A DNA stretch of 64,000 bases from CAWGMT01 sp963823675 (GCA_963823675.1 CAWGMT010000004.1:726237-790236), one strand, 5' to 3'; positions 17,982 through 27,604 are shown, numbered from the stretch's first letter. Notes: generated from the sequence alone by a model not told the origin. Made by a program: numbers and translations.

Positions 17982-18090
17982 TTAAGGTTTTTTCCATGCC
18001 TCTTTGTTATAATCGGCATGAGTTAAGGCATGACGAATAAAAACTCTCGCGTGGGCGTAATTGATTTCAACGATTAGCCGAAACTTGCAA
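17982..18090 (-). pseudogene. Remnant of a HigB-type toxin (C-terminal part only)
   Basis: Minus-strand reading KYRCKFRLIVEINYAHARVF, then IRHALTHADYNKEAWKKP and TAA at 17982-17984. The block RLIVEINY..-vFIRH.LTHADY-K..W is the conserved end of HigB mRNA interferases. No HigB N-terminus is present upstream, and the pcm gene starts on the other strand 70 bases away. Together with the antitoxin piece this is a collapsed higBA locus. Confidence 0.55.
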
Positions 18091-18161
18091 CGGTACTTCG
18101 CACAATGCGAATCGTCAATCCGTAAGTACGCAAATCGTGAACTGGAGAGGAGGACGACACG

Positions 18162-18911
18162 ATGCGCTCGCCACAGTGGCCGTTGAAGACCGTTCTCCTG
18201 GGTCTCCTCGTAGTTCTCGGCGTCTCTGGCCTGCTCGCCTTCGGCGGGTTTGGGGGCGACATACCGGAAGAGACGCAGCGGGCGCGGCGGCTGGAGATGG
18301 TCGAGCGGCAGATCCGGGACCGCGGCGTTACCGACAAGGCGGTCCTCGCGGCGATGAGCAAAGTGCCCCGGCACCGTTTTGTCCCGCCGCTGCGGCAGGG
18401 ACTGGCCTACAGCGACGGTCCGCTCCCGATCGGCGCAGGTCAGACGATCTCGCAGCCCTACATCGTGGCGTGGATGACCGAGCTGATCCGGCCCAGGAAG
18501 GAGATGCGGGTGCTGGAAATCGGCACCGGGTCGGGATACCAGAGCGCGGTGCTGGCCGAATGCGTGGCCGAAGTCGATTCCATCGAGGTCGTGCCCGGTC
18601 TGGGTCGACAGGCCGAAGCCCGGTTGCGCGAGCTGGACTATCGCAATGTCCGCGTCCGGATCGGAGATGGCTACGAGGGGTGGCCCGATCGCGCTCCCTA
18701 CGACGCGATCATCCTGACCGCCGCGCCGCCCAAGAAAGTCCCCAGACCGCTTCTCGACCAGCTCAAACACGGCGGCCGGCTCGTGGCGCCTGTCGGCCGC
18801 GACTTCCAGAGAATGGTCCGGTTCACCCGGACCGAAACCGGCTTCAAGAGGGAATCGCTGGGGGCGGTCATGTTCGTGCCGATGACCGGGAAGGCCCAGA
18901 ATGATGACTGA
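18162..18911 (+). CDS. pcm: Protein-L-isoaspartate O-methyltransferase
   Basis: Repairs isoaspartyl residues by SAM-dependent methylation. After a hydrophobic N-terminal segment (residues 8-28, probable signal anchor or signal peptide) the protein starts EMVERQIRDRGVTDKAVLAA, followed by VPRHRFVPP, PIGAGQTISQPYIVAWMTEL and the SAM-binding loop VLEIGTGSGYQSAVLAE. The substrate-side motif YDAIILTAAPPKKVPRPLL is also present. Length (249 residues) fits the family plus the extra N-terminus, which suggests an exported form as in other planctomycetes. An M24 peptidase gene starts 21 bases downstream, so the two probably form an operon. Confidence 0.92.
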   Translation: MRSPQWPLKTVLLGLLVVLGVSGLLAFGGFGGDIPEETQRARRLEMVERQIRDRGVTDKAVLAAMSKVPRHRFVPPLRQGLAYSDGPLPIGAGQTISQPYIVAWMTELIRPRKEMRVLEIGTGSGYQSAVLAECVAEVDSIEVVPGLGRQAEARLRELDYRNVRVRIGDGYEGWPDRAPYDAIILTAAPPKKVPRPLLDQLKHGGRLVAPVGRDFQRMVRFTRTETGFKRESLGAVMFVPMTGKAQNDD

Positions 18912-18932
18912 GTTCTTCGGGAGTCTTTGCTG

Positions 18933-20122
18933 ATGTTTGACCTCCAGGCGGTTCAGGCAAGTTTGCGTGAGTTCCGGCTCGATGGCTGGCTGCTCTATGA
19001 TTTTCGAGGGAGCAATCTGCCGGCGCGGCGCGTGCTGGGCCTGGATCAGAAGCCGCCCGGCAGCCGGCGCGTGCTCTACTTCGTGCCGGCGGAGGGCGCC
19101 CCGGCTAAGCTGGTGCATCGCATCGAGACGGGCGCCCTCGACGACCTGCCCGGTGAGAAACTGGTTTATCTGCGCTGGCAGGAGCTGGAAGCCGGCGTGG
19201 CCGAGTTGGTGAGGGGCCGCCGGCGGGTGGCGATGGAGTACGCGCCGCGGGTTTCCAACCCGTATGTCTCGCGGGTCGATGCGGGCACGATCGAGCTGGT
19301 GCGCGACTGCGGCGTCGAGATTGTTTCCTCGGGCGATCTGGTCCAGCAGTTCGAGGCGACGTGGGACGATGCGCAGTGGCAGATGCATCTGGAGGCCGAG
19401 CAGTACACGACCGCGGCGTTCGACCTGGCATTCGGGCTGATCGCCGAGCGGGTGCGTGCCGGCGGCACCGTCCGCGAAGTCGAGGTTCAGTCGGCGATCA
19501 TGGACTATTTTCATCGCCACGGGATGACGACCTACAGCCCGCCGATCGTGGGCGTGGGGCCGCACAGCGGCGACCCTCACTACGAGCCGGCCGCCGGCCA
19601 CGATGCCGCGATCGGGCGCGGCGACTTCGTGCTCGTCGACCTCTGGGCCAAGATGGATCGGCCTCGTTCGGTCTACAGCGACCTGACCCGGGTCGGGTTC
19701 GTCGGAGACACTGTCCCGATGCGCTATGACGAGGTTTTTGCGGTCGTGGCCCGGGCGCGCGACGCGGCGATCGCGACGGTGCGCGACGCGTACGCTGCCG
19801 GCCGGGCCATCCAGGGCTGGGAGGTCGACACCGCTGCGCGGCGCGGATCGACGAAGCCGGCTACGGCAGCTACTTCATCCACCGCACCGGGCACAACATC
19901 GGCCAGGAGGTCCACGGCAACGGGGCCAACATGGATGACCTCGAGACGCATGAAGAGCGGCTGGTACTGCGCCGAACCTGCTTCTCGGTCGAGCCCGGCA
20001 TTTACTTCGACGATTTCGGCGTGCGTAGCGAGATCAACGTTTTCGTGGATGGCAGCGGCCAGGTGCACGTCACCGGCGGATTGCAGACGAAGGTCTTGCC
20101 GATCCTGGCGCAAACCCCTTGA
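18933..20122 (+). CDS. M24 family metallopeptidase (Xaa-Pro peptidase-like), one frameshift
   Basis: Creatinase-fold peptidase. From ATG at 18933, an N-terminal domain (FDLQAVQASLREFRLDGWLL) is followed by the pita-bread domain with metal-binding residues in DFVLVDLWAKMDRPRSVYSD. The frame is lost near 19838 after GWEVDTAAR. In the next frame the protein continues as RIDEAGYGSYFIHRTGHNIG with the metal His, then FSVEPGIYFDDFGVRSEIN with the metal Glu residues, ending at 20122. One indel in the run GCGCGGCGCGG explains the break. The gene follows pcm by 21 bases. Substrate probably peptides with proline at position 2; no specific partner is seen. Confidence 0.8.
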
Positions 20123-20216
20123 TCGGCAGGTCGGTAAGGTCCCGGCGGACGCGAAGTCGTTTGCCTGCTGTCCAACGCCGTAGGACGCATGAGGACAGCA
20201 CCGCCCGTGGGAAGCT

Positions 20217-21239
20217 TCATAAGGACATCGGGAAATCTGCTGCTGCCACGCCCGGGACTTTGTACGGGACGCTGCGGATCGACTCATCCGGACGGTTCAT
20301 GGCGTGGCAGACGTATCCGGCCAGCAAAATGCGCCAAGGCCCAGCACCGGGAAGCCCTACTTCGGCGCTCACGCGCCCTTGCCTGATCAGACGTTCCCCA
20401 TAGGCTCGAGTGACGGTGTCCAAGTCCACGTCGGGGAGGCTTTCGGGGTTGGACGTGTCAACTAGGTCGATACCCGCCCCGTCTAGGTACGCCGCCAAGA
20501 CGAAACTAACACAACTGAACCGGCGGTAGAGAGGAACCTGCTTCTCGTCGCGGTGCCACTGATCCTCGGAACGGAGTGATACCGTGTATTGTTCCACCAG
20601 ACCCCATCCCGTGATGGGCCGTAATTGCTTATCGACTTCGGCTAGCCAGTCCGTGATCCCGTCCCTTTCATCTGCACTGAGAGAGAGCCAACCGACGACG
20701 TGGGCCGGGCATCTAGCGTCCTGCCGCGTCCTCTCCGCGGAAATTAATCCTGCCACCAGCGGAGGTCGCATCTCCCAGACGGGAACTTCCGTCCCATGGA
20801 TTGTGAGGCCTTCATCCTGAATCAACCCGACATGCTGGACAAACCGTGACTGACCGACGATTGATGTTACAGCCGTACTGAGCCGGATCTTCTCGCTTTC
20901 GATAAGGTCATGAGGAGGCCACAAGCCCACAAGCTGGCTTCTGAGATCTCCGATCTGCCGGGCTTGCGCTGTAAGTTTCGCGTCATCTAGGTCCACGACC
21001 AACTTGCCATCAACGTCGAAAATGCGGAAATGTAGCACATTGCCCACGGCCGCCACGATAATCAGGCCTTTGCCCTCTGTCGGGATCTGACTCTTGTCCT
21101 GCAACGAGGACATTAGCCGTACGTCGAACCCGACAAAGTTGCTCCCAGGTTCACTTGTGTACTTTCCGACGACGGAGTACCGGGGAACGGAAATGCCCGG
21201 AGCATGCGGTACGACCGTGGCTGGCACGTCAATCTCCAA
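20217..21239 (-). CDS. Unknown protein with planctomycete module and possible cysteine-peptidase-like domain
   Basis: About 340 residues. A segment at about residues 55-115 (LIIVAAVGNVLHFRIFDVDG, then LTAQARQIGDLRSQLVGLWP and SEKIRLSTAVTSIVGQ) is a module I recognise from many planctomycete hypothetical proteins. The C-terminal part has RRFSCVSFVLAAYLDGAGID, which resembles the active-site helix of NlpC/P60-like peptidases with a candidate Cys; a candidate His lies in GYVCHAMNR. This assignment is weak. It is the last gene of a three-gene set on the same strand (22421-23146, 21300-22424, 20217-21239) located between a housekeeping operon and tRNA-Gln. Codon choice looks less GC-biased than the flanks. 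Confidence 0.6.
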   Translation of the reverse strand: MEIDVPATVVPHAPGISVPRYSVVGKYTSEPGSNFVGFDVRLMSSLQDKSQIPTEGKGLIIVAAVGNVLHFRIFDVDGKLVVDLDDAKLTAQARQIGDLRSQLVGLWPPHDLIESEKIRLSTAVTSIVGQSRFVQHVGLIQDEGLTIHGTEVPVWEMRPPLVAGLISAERTRQDARCPAHVVGWLSLSADERDGITDWLAEVDKQLRPITGWGLVEQYTVSLRSEDQWHRDEKQVPLYRRFSCVSFVLAAYLDGAGIDLVDTSNPESLPDVDLDTVTRAYGERLIRQGRVSAEVGLPGAGPWRILLAGYVCHAMNRPDESIRSVPYKVPGVAAADFPMSL

Positions 21240-21299
21240 AGAGCCATTCTCGACCGATGCGCCGATTCTGGTCGGGCTTACAGTTCCGGCAAGTTTCTT

Positions 21300-22424
21300 T
21301 CAAACGAACGACGCCAATGCGTGCCCGAGGTTAGCGACAGCAGGTTGTTCGGGCGAAAAACCCCGGTCAATCCACCCGCGATAGATACGATTTAGTTCGT
21401 CCTTCACGCGGCGGGCCAGCCACGGGCGGCCGAGGGCGCGAACAACAGCCAAGGCATTACCAAGCCGCTGGTCGCCCACGGCCGCGAGTGCAGATAACGC
21501 GTTCCGTGCGATCACCGACGGCTCACCTGGCGTGAACACATCCGGGTCCAGGAACCGCTCGGCGAACCGGTAAGCTCGATCGGCCACGGCTAGCGGAACG
21601 GAAGACGGCGGTTCGGCCTCGTACATCCGTGAGACGCACTGGAGTGCGACCGAGCGCGTATCGACTGTGCCATTCGGGGCGAGGAAGGCGAGAAGCCGGT
21701 CCGCCTCGCGCGTCGGGAGAAGTGACGCTCCCCGGCGGAGCGCAGACCAAACCACCTTCTCCGGTCCGTTTGGCTGCTTCCGCAGCGTGCGAGCGATGTT
21801 AAACAACGCCTCACCCACACGTTCGCGGAGTTCCGGAGGGAAGTGAGTATCCTCCGCTGCGAACACCGCCGCATCACGCCACTCCGGCGGTTGGATGTCC
21901 GCGCGGCTAAGTTCGTCTGCGAGGTAGACCAAAGCATCCGATTTTAAACGACTGCAAAGTAGTCGAGCCAAAGCCCTGACACGTGCAGCGGGCTGGGCCG
22001 CCGGGGTAATGAAAACATTCCAGTTATCGCTCGGAGAGACCGGTTCAACCGCGGCGTATTTGCCGCTCACCGATTGACCAGGCGCTGCACGACTCGCGTG
22101 CGGCTGGTCTCGAGCCTCCAAAGGCAAACCCCGGTAGCAGGTTTCAACCCCGCCCATGGTCCGAAAAATGATCTTATACTTCCCGGGCTGAAGTTCGTCC
22201 TCGTCGCGGATAGCATCGCCGGGTTCGGCGGAATAGCTGTCCCGCAGGTATCGGCTGTGGAACTCGGCGGATTTAATGCCCAACTGGAGCAATGCAAAAA
22301 CATCATTGACATCGGGGACCAGCGGGGACTCGACGGGCGGCTCTCGACGCGTCTCGGTCCACGTGACCTTTAACAACTGCCGATAAAGTCTAGCGAGATC
22401 TAGTTCTAACTCGGACATTGTCAC
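21300..22424 (-). CDS. Unknown protein, middle gene of an accessory operon
   Basis: About 374 residues from ATG at 22424, which overlaps the previous stop by four bases (ATGA), a sign of translational coupling. The N-terminal part (MTMSELELDLARLYRQLLKV) is helical. The central and C-terminal parts, rich in Arg, Ala and Leu, look like a helical repeat scaffold (RALARLLCSRLKSDALVYLA; RNALSALAAVGDQRLGNALA). No catalytic motif or membrane segment is seen. I do not recognise the family; the tight coupling means it probably works with its neighbours. Confidence 0.6.
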   Translation of the reverse strand: MTMSELELDLARLYRQLLKVTWTETRREPPVESPLVPDVNDVFALLQLGIKSAEFHSRYLRDSYSAEPGDAIRDEDELQPGKYKIIFRTMGGVETCYRGLPLEARDQPHASRAAPGQSVSGKYAAVEPVSPSDNWNVFITPAAQPAARVRALARLLCSRLKSDALVYLADELSRADIQPPEWRDAAVFAAEDTHFPPELRERVGEALFNIARTLRKQPNGPEKVVWSALRRGASLLPTREADRLLAFLAPNGTVDTRSVALQCVSRMYEAEPPSSVPLAVADRAYRFAERFLDPDVFTPGEPSVIARNALSALAAVGDQRLGNALAVVRALGRPWLARRVKDELNRIYRGWIDRGFSPEQPAVANLGHALASFV

Positions 22425-23146
22425 TCTTTCGTTTCGGTCAGATCGACCGAGGGCACTGGGAGGTTGCTGTCTTCCGCCAAGCGGCCCAAGGCGTTCAGCT
22501 TCTTCACCGCAAATTCCGCCTGCTTCAATAGGGCCACTACGTCGCTGGCTGATAAGACCGCCTCAAAGTAAACAGGGAACCGATCTACCCCAAAAGCAAC
22601 GACCTTGAGAGTTGTGAAGGGAATGACCCCTTCAACCTTGGTCCGGCTGTCGTCGAAAACCGGTCGAATGTCGCATACCAAGTCAACCGTTTCAGCGCGC
22701 AAACCCGTCGCTATGGCAAGCCGCGCCGCCTTCGCCTGTCGTTGGCGAGCGGGGTAAGGCATAACGATAAGTGGAAGGAGGCGCTTGAGTTCAGATAGTT
22801 CATTCGGTGAAAGGGTCGGCTGCTTCTGATTGTCGGTGCCGGTTTGCCAGCCCTCCAAGACTGACAGTAAACCGTCGATCCCCCCGCGGTCTCGAACAAA
22901 GACGTCCCCCAAATTCAGCAAGCTCTCGAATTGAGCAGCCCTGTTCTCGTCGCCCAGCGCACGCAACAAGATTGCCTTTCGGCCAGCGTCGGACAAATAG
23001 CCGCTGACGGCTAGCAACTCGGCGGCGATGCGCTTCAGGGTTTCTTCCGACTCCCCCAAAACGACCTTCGCCCCTTTCACCACGAAGTGGGGCGGCGGGA
23101 TCTCAGCGGTGGGCGCACGGAGGTAGAAGACTGCCGACTCAGCCAT
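22421..23146 (-). CDS. Unknown protein, first gene of an accessory operon
   Basis: About 241 residues from ATG at 23146 (MAESAVFYLRAPTAEIPPPH). An N-terminal extension to 23203 is open but the internal ATG fits better. The protein is mixed alpha/beta with a run LSELKRLLPLIVMPYPARQR and a later part VEGVIPFTTLKVVAFGVDRF that reads like a small beta domain. No signal peptide, metal site or nucleotide-binding motif was found. It is coupled to the next gene by an ATGA overlap. Confidence 0.6.
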   Translation of the reverse strand: MAESAVFYLRAPTAEIPPPHFVVKGAKVVLGESEETLKRIAAELLAVSGYLSDAGRKAILLRALGDENRAAQFESLLNLGDVFVRDRGGIDGLLSVLEGWQTGTDNQKQPTLSPNELSELKRLLPLIVMPYPARQRQAKAARLAIATGLRAETVDLVCDIRPVFDDSRTKVEGVIPFTTLKVVAFGVDRFPVYFEAVLSASDVVALLKQAEFAVKKLNALGRLAEDSNLPVPSVDLTETKE

Positions 23147-23807
23147 TGTGGAGTTTACCTTTCGGCGACAACCCCTGCTGGAATTGCCTGGCCCAAAGCT
23201 CAACCAAGTCTAGGGCGCAGCGATTGGGCAACGCTCGGCAAGGGATCGCAGGAATTCTCGGATGGGCTTGCCTCCGATGCTGAAGATAAGCGCGCACCGC
23301 CCTGGGATCAACAGAGTCTCCCGGTTTTCGCGGTTTTTCAGATCGACCAAAATGCACCCACACCGGCCCGCTGGATTGCAGCGCCGGCGCTCGAGCGTCC
23401 GCGGGGCGGGTGCTGACCCTTAGATGTGCTTCCGCCCCTAATGATTATCCATTTGGGGGCCCGGTGCTACAATCGAGCGCCGGATAGAACGCTACGACGC
23501 TGAGGCCAGCGAGGCTGCCCTCTAAGACTTCCAACCCCTGCAAGAGCGACTCGACTCCATCGACCGAACCGTGTCGCGTTGCATTGTCCAAATCGCGAGG
23601 GCGGTTGACGCCTCGTTGAAAGCTTGGCTCCGGACGCGCCACTCAATCGGGGTCGCCATGCCCAGATCGTCCACCACCAAAGCACCGCGGCGAAAAGTGT
23701 AAGGACGGCGTCGCAGAACGTCGGAGGGCATACGTCTGCCATCGCCGCGAGTTAGCCAGGCACTCGTAGACGAAGACCGGTCCCAACCCCCAGCGCATTG
23801 CCATAAG
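23147..23807. other. Gap between accessory operon and tRNA-Gln, no gene identified
   Basis: Short open frames exist on both strands but none has a family-like sequence or a good start. Upstream regulatory sequence of the three-gene operon is expected here. The rest may be degraded DNA from past insertion next to the tRNA. Confidence 0.35.
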
Positions 23808-23878
23808 CTACCCGGCCAGGATTCGAACCTGGAAAAACAGGACCAAAACCTGTTGTGATACCGTTTCACCACCGGGTA
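23808..23878 (-). tRNA. tRNA-Gln (anticodon TTG)
   Basis: The minus strand folds as a complete cloverleaf: acceptor arms TACCCGG and CCGGGTA pair over seven bases with discriminator G. The D arm is GGTGAAACGGTATCAC, the anticodon stem ACAGG/CCTGT encloses loop TTTTGGT giving anticodon TTG, and the T arm is CCAGG-TTCGAAT-CCTGG. CCA is not encoded. It lies just upstream of rex on the same strand and borders an accessory segment, which fits tRNA genes as insertion points. Confidence 0.93.
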
Positions 23879-23924
23879 ATCGTGTCAGTATTCTATCGGC
23901 TTCGAGGACAGGCGCAAAGGCTAC

Positions 23925-24569
23925 CTAGCCGGCGCACGAGACCTCGTTCTGCGTCTTCTGGACCTTGTAGGCCAGATTCTCGAGCTGGATGCTCAAGTCG
24001 ACGGCCACCACGCTCACGCCGGGCGGGACACTCAGCATCGCCGGCGCGAAATTGAGAATTCCGTGGATCCCGCCGGCTACCAGCAAGTCGGCGACCCGCT
24101 GAGCGACCTCGGCCGGGACGCACAAGAGCGCCAGCTTGATCTTGCGCAGGGCGACGATCTTCCGCAGCGAATCGATCGACTCGACCACCATGCCGTCATG
24201 TTTCTGACCGATCTTGGCGGGATCGTTGTCGAACAGGGCCACAACGTGGAAACCGCGAGCGCGGAAGCCATGATATCGCAAGAGCGCCCGACCCAGGTTT
24301 CCCATGCCGATCAAGGCCAGCGGCCACTCGCGGTCGATGCCCAGAATGTGTCTCAAAGCGGCGATCAGCTCTTCGATCCGATAGCCGATGCCGGGGTGGC
24401 CGAATTGACCGAAGAACGCCAGGTCCTTGCGCACCTGGGCGTTCTTGATCGACAGCGGTTCTCCCAGTTGACTGCTCGAAACCGTCGCGTAGCCCTGGCG
24501 CTGGTAGGCCTCGAGCTGCCGCAGGTAGAGACTCATTCTCCCCACCACCGCCTTGGGGGCCGACTTCAT
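23925..24569 (-). CDS. rex: Redox-sensing transcriptional repressor Rex
   Basis: NADH/NAD+ sensor that represses respiratory and fermentative genes when NADH is low. The start at 24569 (MKSAPKAVVGRMSLYLRQLE) gives 214 residues, the usual length; an upstream extension adds an atypical tail. The N-terminal winged helix includes SSSQLGEPLSIKNAQVRKDL followed by AFFGQFGHPGIGY, the Rex signature. The Rossmann part has ALIGMGNLGRALLRYHGF and VALFDNDPAKIG. The C-terminal swap helix ends NLAYKVQKTQ. In other bacteria Rex targets cydAB and similar genes. cydAB is present in this window, but I found no convincing Rex operator there. Confidence 0.92.
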   Translation of the reverse strand: MKSAPKAVVGRMSLYLRQLEAYQRQGYATVSSSQLGEPLSIKNAQVRKDLAFFGQFGHPGIGYRIEELIAALRHILGIDREWPLALIGMGNLGRALLRYHGFRARGFHVVALFDNDPAKIGQKHDGMVVESIDSLRKIVALRKIKLALLCVPAEVAQRVADLLVAGGIHGILNFAPAMLSVPPGVSVVAVDLSIQLENLAYKVQKTQNEVSCAG

Positions 24570-24755
24570 TCCCGAAGGCTCCCCCTGGGGAACGCTCACC
24601 TGCGAGTCTCCGTCGTCTCTCTCGCGCGGCCAGGCAAAGCCCATCAGAACGGGCAGCGCGGCCCATCGCAACCGGTATGGAGGCCCCAGAGGAATAGCAA
24701 AATCCGTGCCATGACTAAGGGCGACTGTAACCAGCGACTTGGCGCGTGGTCAAGG

Positions 24756-25893
24756 TCACTCGGCTCGATCGCCGGTAAAGCCGGCGAGGCTGCGCCAGGT
24801 CTGCGGGACAATCGCCCGATAGTGCAGGTCGTCGCCCACCCGGTTCACATTGCCGATGATCTGCGCTCTCGGCACCGCACTCATGGCAGCGTGCCCGCGG
24901 CCCCTGACCGCGGTGCGGGCGTGATTTCCGCCCTCGATCAAGGGAGCAATGTCGATTTCGACGGCGTCGATCTGGCCGGCGTCAAGGAACGAGCCCAGGA
25001 CGGCCCCTCCGCCTTCGACCAACACGTTCGTCATTCCCCGGCGCCCCAGTGCCTCGAGCAGTGGAACGATGGGGACGCGGTCTAGCCCCGGCAGCGCCAG
25101 GACCTCGCATCCACACTCCGCGAGCTGGCGGCGTTGCTGGGGGCTCGCGCGATCGGTGGCCACGACGACGACGGGGACGTCGCGTGCTGTCAGGATCAAG
25201 CGGCTCGCCAGGGGCAGCCGGCAACTGCTGTCGAGGACGATCCGGGCGGCGCAGCGCGGGCCGGGCGGGCGGGCAGTCAAGAGGGGATCGTCGGCTTCGA
25301 CAGTGCCGATTCCCACAACGATTGCATCCATCCGCCCCCGGAGCTCGTGGGCCGTCCTGCGCGACTGCTCGCTGGAAATCCAGCGGCTGTCGCCGCCAGC
25401 CACGGCCGTCTTGCCGTCGAGAGTCATCGCCCATTTGGCGGTAACATAAGGCAAGCCGGTGGTCACGCGCTTGAGGTAAGGGGCGTTCTGCGCCGCGCTG
25501 CGCGGCCAGGCTGCCCGTTTCGACGCGGATTCCTGCAGCTTTCAGCAGCGACAGACCGCCACCGTCAACTTGCGGGAAAGGGTCTCCAATCGCGGCGACC
25601 ACGCGCCCGATGCCCGCGGCGATGATCGCATCGGTGCAAGGCGGGGTCTTGCCAAAGTGGCAGCAAGGTTCGAGCGTCACGTAGAGAGTCGCCCCTCGGG
25701 CCGAGTCGCCGGCAGCCACCAGCGCATTGATCTCGGCGTGAGGGCCGCCGAAGCGTTCGTGGTGGCCAATTCCGACGACCCGGCCATCACGGACGACGGC
25801 TGCACCCACGAGAGGATTGGGCTCGACGGCGCCTCGTCCTTGCTCGGCAGCGACGAGAGCGGCCCCCATCCAGTAGTCGTCGTCGCTATCCAC
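24756..25893 (-). CDS. ribD: Bifunctional riboflavin deaminase-reductase, one frameshift
   Basis: Second and third steps of riboflavin synthesis. The N-terminal deaminase from ATG at 25893 (MDSDDDYWMGAALVAAEQGR) has the zinc site HAEINAL and TLEPCCHFGKTPPCTDAI. The C-terminal reductase continues in another frame from about 25487 (VTTGLPYVTAKWAMTLDGKT), with GGDSRWISSEQSR, GIGTVEADDPLLTAR and VLVEGGGAVLGSFLDAGQID. The order and content are normal for RibD, so a single indel near 25487 splits the gene. No FMN riboswitch can be seen in the 30 bases separating it from the upstream gene. Other rib genes are not in the window. Confidence 0.85.
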
Positions 25894-25923
25894 GAGCTTT
25901 TATTCCTGCGGCGGCCGCTCGGT

Positions 25924-27021
25924 TCATTCGGGGGGTGCCGATTTCGCGCCCGATCCCCCGCCGGCAGGCGCAGCGCTCTTTGGCCGTCGACGGCCCGGGG
26001 CGGGAGCCGGGAGGCCCCGGCGACTGTCGGGCGCGAGCTTGATTTCGCTGGGATGAGGAAAAACCAGCCGGTAGACGATCGTGAGCCGCCGCCGGGCCTC
26101 GTCGGGAGGGTAGGACTCGAAGGCCGATTGAATCCACCAAGGAAAAGACGCCACGAACTGGTCAAGCTTGTCGGGAGCGACCCGCTTGACCGCCCCTTTC
26201 TGTTGTGGGGTCAAGTAGAAGAAGTTGATGGCCAGGCGGCGCATGATCTGGGCCGATTTCTCGTTCCGTTTCTTCAGTTCCTCGACCAGCACCGGATGTG
26301 CTCGCTTCAGATGCGGTTCAATGTCGCCGAGCAGACTTTGTTCGTCGTATCCCTCCGGCAGGATTTCGCGGGGCAGCTTTTTCGCCTCACCGAGCCGAAA
26401 AAGGACCTGGAGCCGGACGCTGTTGTTCAAGGGTTTCTCAACGTCCTTGCGCTGGCCCGGCGTCAGCACTTGCCAGATCTTGAAAATCGCGGCCAGCTCG
26501 AACGGCGAATACTCTCCGATCGCGGCGAGCTGGAGGAACGGAGGAGTCCGGTCGCTGGGAACCTTGTATCTGGGCTGGCTCGCCAGCTTGGCGATCGCCG
26601 CCAGCCGCTCGCCGGCCGGTGTCCGCATGATTTCATCGCGACGGTCGTCAGGCAGGCGACTGAGCCAGTTATGGTAACGGCGGAGCGTGGCGAAGTACTC
26701 GGCCTGCCGCGATGGGTCGAGCGCTTGGATACGACGGTCGAGGTCGCGGAGGGCCTGCTGCTGCTCGCTTGTGAGGACAGCATCGAACCGGCTGAGGTTG
26801 TCGACCAGCTTCTTGCGCCGATCGGCCGGCAGAGCCTTCAGCCGCGCCCAGCTCGCCTCGAAATCGACCCCGGCGGCGATCAAGATGGTCGCCAGCGCAA
26901 CCAAGGCCGGCAGACCGAAGACCCTGAACGCCCTGCGGTTTACGTCCGCACTCAGCCGCCGGACGGGACGCGGCGATCCGGAAGCGGTAGACCGGCGAAA
27001 TAGCCTCGAAACAAGATCCAC
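25924..27021 (-). CDS. Membrane-anchored protein of unknown function, DUF3106-like
   Basis: About 365 residues from GTG at 27021. One membrane segment at about residues 32-52 (AFRVFGLPALVALATILIAA) is followed by a long helical region of short repeats around LPADRRKKLVDNLSRFDAVL and LPDDRRDEIMRTPAGERLAA, a pattern I associate with DUF3106-type proteins. The C-terminus is Pro/Ala/Gly-rich and probably disordered. It starts 45 bases after the anti-sigma-like gene and the two are a recurrent pair in planctomycetes, so it may act in the same signalling step. That role is inference. Confidence 0.65.
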   Translation of the reverse strand: MDLVSRLFRRSTASGSPRPVRRLSADVNRRAFRVFGLPALVALATILIAAGVDFEASWARLKALPADRRKKLVDNLSRFDAVLTSEQQQALRDLDRRIQALDPSRQAEYFATLRRYHNWLSRLPDDRRDEIMRTPAGERLAAIAKLASQPRYKVPSDRTPPFLQLAAIGEYSPFELAAIFKIWQVLTPGQRKDVEKPLNNSVRLQVLFRLGEAKKLPREILPEGYDEQSLLGDIEPHLKRAHPVLVEELKKRNEKSAQIMRRLAINFFYLTPQQKGAVKRVAPDKLDQFVASFPWWIQSAFESYPPDEARRRLTIVYRLVFPHPSEIKLAPDSRRGLPAPAPGRRRPKSAAPAGGGSGAKSAPPE

Positions 27022-27066
27022 TCGTGCAACGCCCGAAAAGATGATCGTGTTCCCCCACGCTCCGAC

Positions 27067-27570
27067 TCACGGCGCCTGGGGGCCAAACTCCTTCGACGCG
27101 GCCAGTTGGCTCAGGAACTCAAACGAGCCGACATCCAGATATTCATCGAGGTGCTCGGCCAGCGTCAAGTCGCGGGTCACCCGCGCCGTTGGGTCCGGCC
27201 ACACCCAGCGAGTCAAGCTGTAGCCAACCCCAAGAGACACCCCCACGGCGACGAGATAAACGACGGCCCATGCGGCTTGCGCCGACCAGGAGGCGACGAA
27301 GGGCTCCCAGGAATGACCCTCCAGCTCGATCCGCTGAATATGAGAAATCGTCCGCTCGGAAAACTCCGGCGCGGCTTTGGGCCGCGGCAGAAAATCCAGC
27401 AGCTCCCACGTCTTCTTGAGAATCTCGACTTCGCGACGTGCCGTCGCACTCTGGGTCAATTTGGTCGAGATCACCCGCGTGTGCGCCTCGGGTAACTCGC
27501 CATCGAGGTATGCGACCAAGTCTGCCCGCTCATCCGGTGATAACCTGAGCTGCTCCGGACGCATCGCCAT
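27067..27570 (-). CDS. Anti-sigma-factor-like single-pass membrane protein
   Basis: About 167 residues from ATG at 27570. The N-terminal part (SPDERADLVAYLDGELPEAH) has the helix typical of anti-sigma domains that binds an ECF sigma factor, followed by ATARREVEILKKTWELLDFL. It lacks the HxxxCxxC zinc motif. One membrane segment lies at about residues 98-120 (AAWAVVYLVAVGVSLGVGYS), and the C-terminal part is short and extracytoplasmic. No sigma factor gene is adjacent, which is unusual for this class. Confidence 0.65.
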   Translation of the reverse strand: MAMRPEQLRLSPDERADLVAYLDGELPEAHTRVISTKLTQSATARREVEILKKTWELLDFLPRPKAAPEFSERTISHIQRIELEGHSWEPFVASWSAQAAWAVVYLVAVGVSLGVGYSLTRWVWPDPTARVTRDLTLAEHLDEYLDVGSFEFLSQLAASKEFGPQAP

Positions 27571-27604
27571 CTGCAATCACCACGGTGTGGAAGGGTTTCG
27601 AGGC

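Noticed and set aside
17982..19601. Long minus-strand open frame opposite pcm and the M24 peptidase
   Set aside because: Only its last 40 codons resemble a protein (HigB end); the rest is antisense to well-supported genes.
23840..23878. TTGTGAT...TTCACC as a Rex operator
   Set aside because: The sequence lies within the D and anticodon arms of tRNA-Gln and is not a perfect inverted repeat.
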